Shown: one piece after another, positions 1-7,198 of the stretch
How the letters are laid out: the number at the start of each line of letters is the position of its first letter
Position numbering within the stretch: the first letter of the stretch is position 1
Origin: JBDKGD01 sp964645125
GTDB taxonomy: Bacteria > Patescibacteriota > Minisyncoccia > UBA6257 > 2-01-FULL-56-20
Assembly: GCA_964645125.1 (NCBI GenBank)
Contig: CAZXZC010000028.1
Coordinates: 1-10,088, forward strand
Direction: 5' to 3'
DNA length: 10,088 bases
Program-made: the position numbers and the translations under genes
The notes under the pieces: generated by a model
What the model saw: the letters and a program-made list of their open reading frames with translations, nothing else
Told to the model about the DNA's origin: nothing
The model's database searches: none

Positions 1-52
1 CTGTATGGCCTTTTTCTTTATCTTGTCACCGGTTTTTAGTGCCCTTACGCTA

Positions 53-61
53 TGCTATACT
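53..61 (+). promoter_or_regulatory. Extended -10 promoter of hpf, leaderless
   Basis: TGCTATACT is an extended -10 element: TG, one base, then TATACT, 5 of 6 matches to TATAAT. The hexamer ends at 61. A transcript starting about 7 nt later would begin at or within a base of the ATG at 68, so the mRNA would have essentially no 5' leader. The -35 position (33-38, TTTTTA, 17-nt spacer) is a poor match, which an extended -10 can tolerate. No Shine-Dalgarno-like sequence lies between 40 and 67. This is inferred from sequence only. Confidence 0.5.
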
Positions 62-67
62 AAGTAC

Positions 68-409
68 ATGAACATCAACATTAACTTTATTCACTTAGAT
101 CCTTCGGATGCGTTGAAAAAGTTTATTGAGACCAAATTTTCGTTCTTGTCTCGGTTGGTGGGGAAGATTGACCCAACGGGGGCAGCGGCTTTGTTTGTGG
201 ATGTTACGCAATCCACTGGCCGGCACCATAAGGGTGAAATTTTTAAGGCAACAGTGAGCTACCAGTTACCGAAAAAGACATTTCGGGTGGTTGAAACAGA
301 TGCCAATATTCGAACTGCCTTAGACCGCGCAAAGGCAACCCTCAAGCAGATGGTGGAGGAATATAAAGATAAGGTGTTGGAAAAGCAAAAGACCAGAATA
401 AAGAATTAA
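68..409 (+). CDS. hpf: Ribosome hibernation-promoting factor (short HPF/RaiA type)
   Basis: A 113-residue protein of the HPF/RaiA (sigma-54 modulation) family. These bind the decoding region of the 30S subunit and store ribosomes in an inactive state in stationary phase or under stress. It opens with the typical strand NININFIHLDPSDALKKFIE, followed by a basic helix, beta strands (residues about 40-77, including HHKGEIFKATVSYQ and KTFRVVETDANI) and a long C-terminal helix (AxDRAKATLKQMVEEYKDK). It has only this domain and lacks the C-terminal dimerisation domain of long HPF, so it resembles the short form. The frame is open upstream to an ATG at 5, but the family begins at MNININF and a strong -10 occupies that stretch, so 68 is chosen. 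The last codons and stop lie inside an intergenic repeat (395-425). It precedes secA, an order also seen in Firmicutes. Confidence 0.9.
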   Translation: MNININFIHLDPSDALKKFIETKFSFLSRLVGKIDPTGAAALFVDVTQSTGRHHKGEIFKATVSYQLPKKTFRVVETDANIRTALDRAKATLKQMVEEYKDKVLEKQKTRIKN

Positions 410-475
410 GAAGTGAGAATTACGGATAGGATTTTTTGTATTTTGTATAAACCTTAATTCATTATTCTTTATTCT
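395..475. repeat. Inverted pair of the AT-rich intergenic repeat, between hpf and secA
   Basis: The left arm (395-425) reads AGAATAAAGAA, a 7-nt insertion, then GTGAGAATTACGG. The right arm (449-475) is the same unit on the minus strand and matches the copy at 7913-7939 at about 24 of 27 bases. The two arms face each other across a T-rich loop of about 23 nt, so RNA could fold into a weak A-U-rich stem. The left arm overlaps the final codons and TAA of hpf. It could be a weak terminator or processing site between hpf and secA, or simply a degenerate mobile palindrome. The function is unknown. Confidence 0.6.
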
Positions 476-487
476 GAATTCTATTTT

Positions 488-521
488 TATTATTCGCTTT
501 TTTGCTGTTTTTGGGGTAGGA
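488..521 (+). promoter_or_regulatory. Candidate secA -10 and Shine-Dalgarno
   Basis: TATTAT (488-493, 5 of 6 to TATAAT) could start an mRNA near 500, giving a leader of roughly 29 nt; its -35 region (465-470, TTCTTT) is poor. GGGGTAGGA ends at 521, 7 nt before the secA ATG at 529, and is the only well-placed Shine-Dalgarno of a long gene in the window. The ribosome-binding site is convincing and the promoter is tentative. Confidence 0.4.
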
Positions 522-528
522 TTGGTTC

Positions 529-3147
529 ATGTTTTCGGCGTTAAAAAAAGTGTTTGCGAATAGGCGCTTGGCGCCGTTTTTGCGTGTCACGCAGAAAATA
601 AATGCACTTTCGGATGAACTGGTGAATCTCTCAGAAGAAGCCTTAAAAGCTTCCTCGCGTGCGCTTGCACAAGAGGTAAAAAAAGCGGTGGAAGGAGGTT
701 TTGATATTCCTGAGGCTTTATTGGTGCGTGCATTTGCGCTGTCGCGTGAGGCGGCATCGCGTACACTGCGTCAGCGGCCATATGATGTGCAGATTATGGG
801 AGGGTTAGTGCTTGTTTCGGGTGCGATTGCGGAGATGGGAACGGGAGAGGGTAAAACATTAACGGCGGTGGCGCCAACATATGCCCATGCGCTGCGGGGT
901 GAGGGTGTACATGTGGTGACGGTAAACGAATATTTGGCACGGCGCGATGCGGTGTGGATGGGGCAGGTGTACCGGGCTTTGGGGCTTTCCGTTGCATGTT
1001 TGGTACCCAATGGTGCGTATTTGTATGACCCTGAGTTTAATATTCCAGCCGATACACAGGCAACCATTGATACAGAGCGAGACACTACCGGGAGTTTTTT
1101 GGTGCAACAAGAATTTCTGCGCCCTATTAGCCGGCGCGAGGCCTATTTGGCAGATATTACCTATGGCACCAACCATGAGTTTGGGTTCGATTATTTACGC
1201 GATCATTTGGCATATTCGTTGCCCGATCAGGTACAACGAGGACATTCATTTGCAATTATTGATGAAGTCGACAGTATTTTAATTGATGAAGCGCGTACGC
1301 CGCTTATTATTTCAGCGCCTGACACCCAGTCGAGTGAGTTCTATAAAACCTTTGCTCGTATCGCGCGAAGTCTTGCCCCGGAGGTAGATTATTTAGTAGA
1401 TGAAAAGTTTAAGAGTGTGCGCATTACCGAAGAAGGCATTGCCAAGGTAGAAAAACTCGCGGGAGTTTCAAACATTTATTCACCCGAACATTTGCGGTTA
1501 GTTCATTATTTGGAAGAAAGTTTGAAGGCACAGGCCTTGTTTCGTAAAGACAAAGAGTATGTGGTGAAAAACGGCGAGATTATTATTGTGGACGAATTTA
1601 CCGGTCGCATGTTGCAGGGCCGGCGCTACAATGGTGGTCTGCACCAAGCTATTGAGGCAAAAGAAGGCGTGCATGTGAAAGAGGAAAGTCGTACATATGC
1701 CAAAATTTCTATTCAAAATTATTTCCGATTGTACAAAAAAATTTCTGGTATGACGGGCACGGCTTCTACCTCGGCGGAAGAGTTTCATAAGGTGTACAAC
1801 CTGGAGGTGTACTCAGTGCCACCGCACCGCCCTTCAGTTCGGGCAGATATGGCGGATAAAATTTATAAAACCCAAGCGGCGAAATTGGCCGCGATTGTTG
1901 CGGAGGTGAAGGAGCTTCACGCAAAAGGGCAGCCGGTGTTGGTGGGTACTGCTTCAATTGCAAACAATGAGGTTGTTTCAAATGCGCTTTCGCGAGCCGG
2001 TGTACCTCATGAAGTTTTGAATGCAAAAAACAATGAACGGGAGGGTGCGATTATTGCCCAAGCTGGTAAAAAAGGAGCGGTAACTGTAGCAACAAACGTG
2101 GCAGGGCGTGGTGTGGATATTTTGTTGGGTGGCAACCCACCTGATGCTGAAATGGCGAGTTTTGTCCGCGGGGCAGGAGGACTGCATGTGATAGGTACGC
2201 AGCGACATGAGGCGCGGCGTATTGATAACCAGCTTCGTGGCCGAGCAGGGCGCCAGGGTGATCCGGGATCTTCGCAATTTTATTTGGCGCTTGATGATGA
2301 TTTGATGCGTATTTTTGGTGGTGAGCGTATTTCGAATTTAATGACTCGTTTGAATGTGCCTGATGATGAGGCTATCCAGGTGCCGATTGTGTCTCGTGCG
2401 GTTGCAGAAGCGCAATCGAAGGTGGAAGGCGCTCATTTTGATGCCCGCAAACACTTACTTGAGTATGATGATGTCTTAAATAAGCAGCGCGCGGCAGTGT
2501 ATAAGAAGCGGCAGGATATTTTGACTTCCTTTGATGTGCCCACTTTGGCTAATATTATTTTTGAAGCAGCGGATGCTCATGTTGGTGTATTATACGACCA
2601 GCTTGCTGCTGGCCAGGTTGATGCGCATGAGCAGACAGATGACTCGATGGGGTTGCGCGGACAGCTTGCGCGTGCGGGTATTGTTGCAGCTGACGCTGGA
2701 GATGAAGCGTTGGAGAGAAAGGCGGTACAAGATGCACTGACTAAAAAGAGTGTTGAGGTGGCGACCGCGCCCCAGGCAATTGGAACACTTTTGGGACTTC
2801 TTGATATGTTGTGGATGAATCATTTGGATGATTTGGAAGCTTTGTCGGAGTCGGTGGGTTTGCGTGCGTATGGTCAAAGAGATCCTTTGGTGGAATATCG
2901 CCGCGAAGCCAACATATTGTATAAGCGTCTGTGGAGCAACTTCAATGAGTGGATTGCCATGAATATGTTTGTGATGAAGATTTCAACTGGAGACGCTGAC
3001 CCTGCCCAATCTCGAAAGCAAGCCGTGGTTGCAGCACCAATTACCACGCAGCCCTCTTCAAATGCCACTTCAGTTTCCGTAGTTGGCCGTAATGACCCCT
3101 GCCCATGCGGATCTGGTAAGAAATATAAGAAGTGTCATGGGGCATAA
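529..3147 (+). CDS. secA: Preprotein translocase ATPase SecA
   Basis: An 872-residue ATPase that drives secretory proteins through the SecYEG channel, acting at the inner face of the membrane. Visible in order: Walker A MGTGEGKT (103-110); TVNEYLARRD (131-140); TYGTNHEFGFDYLRD (211-225); Walker B IIDEVDS (243-249) followed by ILIDEARTPL; the preprotein cross-linking region; FTGRMLQGRR (357-366); NYFRLYKKISGMTGTA (397-412); second nucleotide-binding domain with TNVAGRGVDILLGG (522-535) and RIDNQLRGRAGRQGD (564-578); helical scaffold with LLEYDDVLNKQR (643-654); and the C-terminal zinc motif (852-872) with C858, C860, C869 and H870. Two differences from E. coli SecA (901 aa): an extra segment of about 33 residues at 161-203 (contains LYDPEF), and a shortened variable loop after LLGG. 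The Walker A x residue is Gly where Lys or Arg is common. The start is supported by TAGGA 7 nt upstream. It ends in TAATAA, 6 nt before the next gene. Confidence 0.98.
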   Translation: MFSALKKVFANRRLAPFLRVTQKINALSDELVNLSEEALKASSRALAQEVKKAVEGGFDIPEALLVRAFALSREAASRTLRQRPYDVQIMGGLVLVSGAIAEMGTGEGKTLTAVAPTYAHALRGEGVHVVTVNEYLARRDAVWMGQVYRALGLSVACLVPNGAYLYDPEFNIPADTQATIDTERDTTGSFLVQQEFLRPISRREAYLADITYGTNHEFGFDYLRDHLAYSLPDQVQRGHSFAIIDEVDSILIDEARTPLIISAPDTQSSEFYKTFARIARSLAPEVDYLVDEKFKSVRITEEGIAKVEKLAGVSNIYSPEHLRLVHYLEESLKAQALFRKDKEYVVKNGEIIIVDEFTGRMLQGRRYNGGLHQAIEAKEGVHVKEESRTYAKISIQNYFRLYKKISGMTGTASTSAEEFHKVYNLEVYSVPPHRPSVRADMADKIYKTQAAKLAAIVAEVKELHAKGQPVLVGTASIANNEVVSNALSRAGVPHEVLNAKNNEREGAIIAQAGKKGAVTVATNVAGRGVDILLGGNPPDAEMASFVRGAGGLHVIGTQRHEARRIDNQLRGRAGRQGDPGSSQFYLALDDDLMRIFGGERISNLMTRLNVPDDEAIQVPIVSRAVAEAQSKVEGAHFDARKHLLEYDDVLNKQRAAVYKKRQDILTSFDVPTLANIIFEAADAHVGVLYDQLAAGQVDAHEQTDDSMGLRGQLARAGIVAADAGDEALERKAVQDALTKKSVEVATAPQAIGTLLGLLDMLWMNHLDDLEALSESVGLRAYGQRDPLVEYRREANILYKRLWSNFNEWIAMNMFVMKISTGDADPAQSRKQAVVAAPITTQPSSNATSVSVVGRNDPCPCGSGKKYKKCHGA

Positions 3148-3153
3148 TAAGCC

Positions 3154-3612
3154 ATGATTGAACAATTTCCATCTGCTGGGGTTTCTCAAGAAGTTACTGA
3201 GCATGAGGTTTGGGATGTTTTGGAGCAGGTGGTAGATCAAGCATATGTAGAAGAAGCTAAAGAGATTGGTGAGGATCCCGCTGAGGCGTACTACAGCCAT
3301 CGGTGTGTAGGTATAAGTCGTCGGGTTGTTGAACAGATGAATGCTAAAAATATTTCGGCACAAGTTGTTGGATATGTGGGTTGGGATATTACGAATCACG
3401 ATTTTGTTCTTTTAAAGATTGGTGAAGAATCTTGGATTATTGATCCGACCTGGCAGCAGTTTCTTAGTCAGCCGGATGTTGCATTACCTAAGATACTTAA
3501 AGCAAAATTGGTTGAATTATCGGATGTTTTGCAGCAGCTGAACGTACCAGAAAAATGGCGACATGTGTGGCATCAGGCACTTGAACGTGTTGTAATCAAT
3601 ACAAAAGAATAA
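3154..3612 (+). CDS. Small transglutaminase-fold cysteine hydrolase (uncharacterised)
   Basis: A 152-residue protein I cannot assign to a named family. It has the layout of a transglutaminase-like (papain-fold) enzyme: YYSHRCVGIS with C51 at the start of a helix, NHDFVLL with H82, and SWIIDPTWQQF with D97. The C-H (31) and H-D (15) spacings and the W-x-x-DPTW signature fit a Cys-His-Asp triad. Relatives include proteases, peptide-linking enzymes and deamidases, so the reaction is open. There is no signal peptide or membrane helix, so it is probably cytoplasmic. It starts 6 nt after the secA stop with no clear Shine-Dalgarno sequence, suggesting translational coupling and shared expression with secA. 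Just past its TAA, the -1 frame is open to 3692 and encodes a protein-like tail; the C-terminus may therefore be frameshifted. Confidence 0.75.
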   Translation: MIEQFPSAGVSQEVTEHEVWDVLEQVVDQAYVEEAKEIGEDPAEAYYSHRCVGISRRVVEQMNAKNISAQVVGYVGWDITNHDFVLLKIGEESWIIDPTWQQFLSQPDVALPKILKAKLVELSDVLQQLNVPEKWRHVWHQALERVVINTKE

Positions 3613-3692
3613 ATTTACTAAAAGAGGAGAAGAAGCCACGATGGTTTGAAGTGCCCGCGATTCCCTCAGTGACCGAAGTATCAGAATTATAA
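3585..3692 (+). other. Open -1 frame extending the transglutaminase-like gene
   Basis: In the frame one base back from the 3154-3612 gene, reading is open from 3585 to a TAA at 3690-3692. It overlaps the gene's last nine codons and stops 11 nt before the next ATG. The translation after the overlap is charged and then proline- and valine-rich, ending PRWFEVPAIPSVTEVSEL. A slip from AAA to AAA inside CAAAAG (3602-3607) would join the two frames and add 28 residues after the slip. It could be a programmed shift, a one-base indel in the strain or assembly, or chance: an open stretch of about 35 codons is not significant by length alone. Confidence 0.35.
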
Positions 3693-3693
3693 C
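3688..3693 (+). promoter_or_regulatory. Candidate -10 of the oligopeptidase gene
   Basis: TATAAC (5 of 6 to TATAAT) ends 10 nt before the ATG at 3704, placing the predicted mRNA start about 3-4 nt upstream of the start codon. No -35 match or Shine-Dalgarno sequence is seen in 3680-3703. This is one of six similar arrangements in the window. Confidence 0.35.
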
Positions 3694-3703
3694 TTTTACT
3701 ATT

Positions 3704-5698
3704 ATGAATCGAATTGCCTATACCAAAAAAGATTTTGAATGGGTCAACTGGACCGCAGATGAGATTAGGCGCCAAGCTGAAGAAGCTGTTGTGATAAAAC
3801 GCGAGGCGTACGAGCGGATTAAACGACTTTCTGCTGCCGAGCTTACCTTTGAAAATACCGTATACGCCTTGGATGCTGCTGATGCTTTTGTAGGCGATGT
3901 TTTGAGCCGTCTGGAATTTCTTATGTGTGTGAGTACTGATGCCGCTGTTCGTGCGGCGGCCCAGGATGGTATGAGTTTTGCTGAAAAGGTTTTGGTGGAT
4001 GTGGAACGTGACCCGGGGGTGTACGCGCAGATTACGGCGTATGCTCAGAAACATGAATCACTGCCTGCGCCCGAACAAAAACTTCTTGCGGAGACGCTTC
4101 GTTTTTTTCGGCGCATGGGTTTTGATTTGTCGGCCGGTGATCAGAAAAAATACGCAGACAATGCAAAGCGTATTAGCGAAATGGCAAGTGAATTTCAAAA
4201 AAACGTGAATGAGTATCAGGATGATATGGTTGTCACGCTCACGGAGCTTGATGGATTGCCCGCAACGTATATCAGTGGTTTGCGTGCTCATGCTGATGGT
4301 GCGTATTTGGTAGGGCTTTCAAATCCTGAATATGTGCCATTTATGCAGTATGCAACAGACGCGACCAAACGTCGTGAATTGTTTGAAAAATATACTCGCG
4401 AGGGCGGTTGCCGGAATGTAGAAATTTTAGATGAGCTCGTGCGTCTTCGAGAAGAAAACGCGCGTTTATTGGGGTACGCGCATCACGCTGATTTTGTTGC
4501 AGAGATTCGCATGACCAAAAAAGCTTTGGTTGCGCAGGAGTTTCTTAATAACCTAGTTACTCGCGTGAGACCTAAGGCACTTGAGGAGTTGGATGAACTT
4601 ACCGTCTTAAAACGCGAAATGACGGGGGATGTTTCGGCTACCATTGAGTTGTGGGACATCGCCTTTTATTCCAATATTCTTCGGGAGAGGAAATTTTCGC
4701 TTGATTCGCAAAAATTGCGTGAGTATTTCCCGTTTGAAGTGGTTCGTGAGGCAGTGTTTTCTATTTATTCAACGCTTTTTGGAATTACCTTTCAAAAATT
4801 AGATAGCTCATATCCGACATGGCATGAAAGTGTGGAGTTGTACTCAGTTCATAACGCTAATGGAGAACTTTTATCATACTGTGGGTTTGATATGTACCCG
4901 CGCGAGGGTAAATATAACCATGCCGCGGTTGTTTCTGTTTCTCGCGGTAGGATTCATTCGTATCGAGGTTCCCACTATCATGCCCCATTTTCTGTGATGC
5001 TTATGAATGTTGCTCGTCCACAGAAGGATGTACCTTCGTTATTAAGTCATCGTGAAGTTGAGACGTTTTTTCATGAGTTTGGTCATTTAGTACATGGGTG
5101 TCTTACCACTGCCTCGTACGCGGCACATGCAGGCACGCATGTTTCTCGTGATTTTGTAGAAGCACTTTCACAGATGCTTGAGGGTTGGGTATGGGACAGC
5201 CAGATACTGAAGGTGCTTTCTGGGCACTACCAAGACAGCGAAAAGAAATTGCCTGATGAGATGATTAAAAATCTTATTGCATCTCGAAGGCACATGGACT
5301 CGTATGCGTCTTTGCGACAATTTTTGTTAGGGCTTCTTGATCTTGATTTGTACACGAAGGGATTGAGCAATGCGTCTTGTGTAGATGTGTATGCACAATT
5401 GCATCTTCAATTATTTCAAAGGTCTCCACTCCCAACTTCTTTGTTTCCTGCCAGTTTTACCCATATTGCAGGGGGGTACGATGCTGGGTATTACGGGTAT
5501 ATGTGGTCAAAGGTGTATGCAGCGGATATGTTTACTCGATTTGCAAAAGAGGGCTTGCTGAATGCGCAAACGGGGCTTACCTATCGGCGTGAGCTTTTGG
5601 AGGTTGGGTCAAGCCGCGATGAGCTGGAGTCGGTTCGGAAATTTTTGGGAAGAGAACCGAATAATGAGGCGTTTTTGAAAGAGTTGGGAATACATTAA
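3704..5698 (+). CDS. M3A zinc oligopeptidase (thimet oligopeptidase/OpdA/Dcp-like)
   Basis: A 664-residue cytoplasmic metallopeptidase of family M3 that cleaves short peptides released by proteases or taken up from outside. The zinc site is TFFHEFGHLVHG, with H457, E458 and H461. The third ligand is E486 in RDFVEALSQMLEGW, 29 residues after the first histidine as in thimet oligopeptidase. The substrate-binding loop GYDAGYYGYMWS (591-602) carries the family's conserved tyrosines. The mostly helical N-terminal half and the HSYRGSHYHAPFSVM strand region before the zinc site also fit M3A, as does the length (usually about 680). There is no signal peptide. The start at 3704 is the first ATG that opens an uninterrupted frame and has no Shine-Dalgarno sequence. 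An in-frame ATG at 3641, preceded by GAGGAG, is followed at once by GTT TGA and cannot be the start under the standard code. It may be transcribed alone. Confidence 0.93.
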   Translation: MNRIAYTKKDFEWVNWTADEIRRQAEEAVVIKREAYERIKRLSAAELTFENTVYALDAADAFVGDVLSRLEFLMCVSTDAAVRAAAQDGMSFAEKVLVDVERDPGVYAQITAYAQKHESLPAPEQKLLAETLRFFRRMGFDLSAGDQKKYADNAKRISEMASEFQKNVNEYQDDMVVTLTELDGLPATYISGLRAHADGAYLVGLSNPEYVPFMQYATDATKRRELFEKYTREGGCRNVEILDELVRLREENARLLGYAHHADFVAEIRMTKKALVAQEFLNNLVTRVRPKALEELDELTVLKREMTGDVSATIELWDIAFYSNILRERKFSLDSQKLREYFPFEVVREAVFSIYSTLFGITFQKLDSSYPTWHESVELYSVHNANGELLSYCGFDMYPREGKYNHAAVVSVSRGRIHSYRGSHYHAPFSVMLMNVARPQKDVPSLLSHREVETFFHEFGHLVHGCLTTASYAAHAGTHVSRDFVEALSQMLEGWVWDSQILKVLSGHYQDSEKKLPDEMIKNLIASRRHMDSYASLRQFLLGLLDLDLYTKGLSNASCVDVYAQLHLQLFQRSPLPTSLFPASFTHIAGGYDAGYYGYMWSKVYAADMFTRFAKEGLLNAQTGLTYRRELLEVGSSRDELESVRKFLGREPNNEAFLKELGIH

Positions 5699-5700
5699 TC

Positions 5701-5726
5701 AATGGCCAATATGGTTTAGCCAATAG
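5701..5726. repeat. Degenerate GCCAAT-type intergenic repeat
   Basis: Directly after the oligopeptidase stop come GGCCAATATGGTTTAG and AGCCAATAG. These are the same words as the outer part of the repeat clusters at 7871-7948 and 9403-9548. Here the A/G-rich inner unit is missing, so this looks like a remnant. Placement just past a stop codon is the same as in the other copies. Confidence 0.45.
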
Positions 5727-5782
5727 AATAATTAGTACGGGAGGGATTTAGAGTGGAGCCAAAAGCATTCTCAGTAAGCGTA

Positions 5783-5811
5783 TATACAAATTTTATTTTT
5801 TAGGATATAGT
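5783..5811 (+). promoter_or_regulatory. Candidate promoter of the MFS transporter gene
   Basis: TATACA (5783-5788, 4 of 6 to TTGACA) and TATAGT (5806-5811, 5 of 6 to TATAAT) are separated by exactly 17 nt. The predicted mRNA start near 5818 leaves only about 4 nt before the ATG at 5822. It would lie inside the longer frame that begins at GTG 5810, which favours the ATG. Confidence 0.45.
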
Positions 5812-5821
5812 GGGTGCGATT

Positions 5822-7084
5822 ATGAAGCAGATAATTCAACGCAATCCATTTCCCGTTTTGTTGTGCACCATATTTATTGATTTGCTTGGGGTAGGGATTT
5901 TGATTCCGGTAATTCCGCAGTTGTTGGCAAATCCATCCTCACGCGAGTATTTATTTTCTTCATCTGTTTCGCTGTCTACCGCCTATATTTTCTACGGCAT
6001 ATTAAGCGCGTTGTACCCGTTGGCGATATTTTTCGCAGCCCCTATTCTAGGGCAACTTTCGGACCGATATGGCCGCAAGCCTCTCTTGGCATTTTCTTTA
6101 GCGGGAACCTGTGTTTCATATGTGTTGTTTGCAATCGCGATTGCTTTCAAAAACATACCATTGCTGTTTGCTTCTCGTTTGCTCGACGGTATTACCGGAG
6201 GGAATATTTCGGTGGCGCAAGCTGCGATTGCTGATATCACGGCGCCACAAAATCGAGCAAAGGCATTTGGCATGATTGGAGCTGCGTTTGGTATGGGTTT
6301 TATTTTGGGGCCATATCTGGGTGGTAAACTATCTGATCCTCAGTTATCAAGTTGGTTTACGGCCGCCACTCCCTTTTGGGGCGCGGCGTTTTTAAGTTTT
6401 TTGAATGCGCTTTTCCTCTTTTTTGTATTTCCAGAAACACATAAAACTCGAAATCATGGTCTGCGTATTGATTGGAGTAAGTCAGTTCACCATGTGGTGC
6501 GAGCATTTTCTTTGCCTTCGCATACGGTCATTTTTACTGCTGCTTTTTTGTTTCAGGCGGGATTTTCTTTCTATATTAGTTTCTTTAGCGTTTTCTTGAT
6601 TCATCGATTTGGATTTAGCCAGGGTAATATTGGCGATTATTTTGCGTATGTGGGTATTTGGATCGCACTTACACAAGCCCTTATTACTCGGTTTGTGGCA
6701 GCGCGATACGGGGAGCGCAGCGTGCTGCGACTTTCGATGTTTGGAATGTCGGCGGCGATACTCTGCTTCTTTTTCCCAACGGTGTGGTGGCAGCTTTTGT
6801 TGGTAACGCCTCTTTTTGCAATTTGTAATGGCTTAACGCAGGCGAATTTACTCGGGCTTATTTCTCGTAGTGCTCCTGCGTCCGTGCAAGGGGAGATATT
6901 GGGCGTGTCTTCGAGTGTGCAAGCGTTAGCTGCGGGATTACCGCCTTTATTGGCTGGTTTTGTTGCGTCGCGGTTTTCGCCGGAGGCTCCGATTATTATT
7001 TCTTCGTTGATTATTTTGATTGCGGGAGTTGTATTTGCAGTGTTTTATAAGCAGCGCCTTGCTGTTCCGCAACATGTGGCCTAG
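5822..7084 (+). CDS. MFS drug-efflux-type transporter (TetA/DHA1-like)
   Basis: About 420 residues and very hydrophobic, with what appear to be 12 membrane helices in two halves. The first helix FIDLLGVGILIPVIPQLL contains the D/E-x-x-G-x-x-x-x-P pattern of TetA-type exporters. Counting from GTG 5810, MFS motif A is GQLSDRYGRK (81-90), motif B is around RLLDGITGGNISVAQA (123-138), and the motif C-like sequence of drug:H+ antiporters is GPYLGG (167-172). A decayed motif A (ARYGERSVLR) begins the second half, and PET (208-210) begins the central loop. The likely role is proton-coupled export of a small molecule; the substrate cannot be read from sequence. The ATG at 5822 is preferred because of the -10 at 5806-5811. 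A GTG at 5810 with AGGA 4 nt upstream would add four residues. It is the only gene here ending in TAG. Confidence 0.9.
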   Translation: MKQIIQRNPFPVLLCTIFIDLLGVGILIPVIPQLLANPSSREYLFSSSVSLSTAYIFYGILSALYPLAIFFAAPILGQLSDRYGRKPLLAFSLAGTCVSYVLFAIAIAFKNIPLLFASRLLDGITGGNISVAQAAIADITAPQNRAKAFGMIGAAFGMGFILGPYLGGKLSDPQLSSWFTAATPFWGAAFLSFLNALFLFFVFPETHKTRNHGLRIDWSKSVHHVVRAFSLPSHTVIFTAAFLFQAGFSFYISFFSVFLIHRFGFSQGNIGDYFAYVGIWIALTQALITRFVAARYGERSVLRLSMFGMSAAILCFFFPTVWWQLLLVTPLFAICNGLTQANLLGLISRSAPASVQGEILGVSSSVQALAAGLPPLLAGFVASRFSPEAPIIISSLIILIAGVVFAVFYKQRLAVPQHVA

Positions 7085-7153
7085 GGAGTGAGATGATGTT
7101 CGCAAGAGGTGGATGAAAATAAAACTGAGTATGTGCATGTGCACTTATCCACA

Positions 7154-7198
7154 AGTATATATTGTATATATAATTTCTTAATATATACTATATATACT
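7154..7198 (+). promoter_or_regulatory. lexA promoter with repeated operator-like half-sites
   Basis: AGTATATATT (7154-7163) and AATATATACT (7180-7189) form a perfect 10-bp inverted repeat with a 16-bp spacer. A second direct copy, ATATATACT, follows at 7190-7198 and abuts the ATG. TATACT within 7184-7189 is the best -10 (5 of 6), with TTGTAT (7162-7167) as a weak -35, 16 nt away. The predicted start near 7196 gives a leader of about 3 nt. A repressor bound to these half-sites would cover both promoter elements. LexA genes are usually self-regulated, so LexA is the natural candidate, but the AT-rich repeats alone do not prove it. Confidence 0.5.

Noticed and set aside
5..67. N-terminal extension of hpf from ATG 5
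   Set aside because: The added residues do not fit the HPF fold start, and the stretch holds the extended -10 promoter.
771..1176. Several minus-strand ORFs inside secA
   Set aside because: Their composition is that of antisense frames of a well-conserved gene, and no family features are seen.
3624..3649. GAGGAG followed by ATG GTT TGA as a start or leader peptide for the oligopeptidase
   Set aside because: The in-frame TGA ends it after two codons; the GAGGAG is better explained as Glu codons of the -1 frame tail or as chance.
3596..4054. Minus-strand 152-residue ORF
   Set aside because: It overlaps the oligopeptidase in antisense, has no recognisable motif, and looks like a shadow frame.
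7109..7198. 30-residue N-terminal extension of LexA from GTG 7109
   Set aside because: It would translate the repeated AT-rich promoter, and LexA begins close to the LTKKQ helix.
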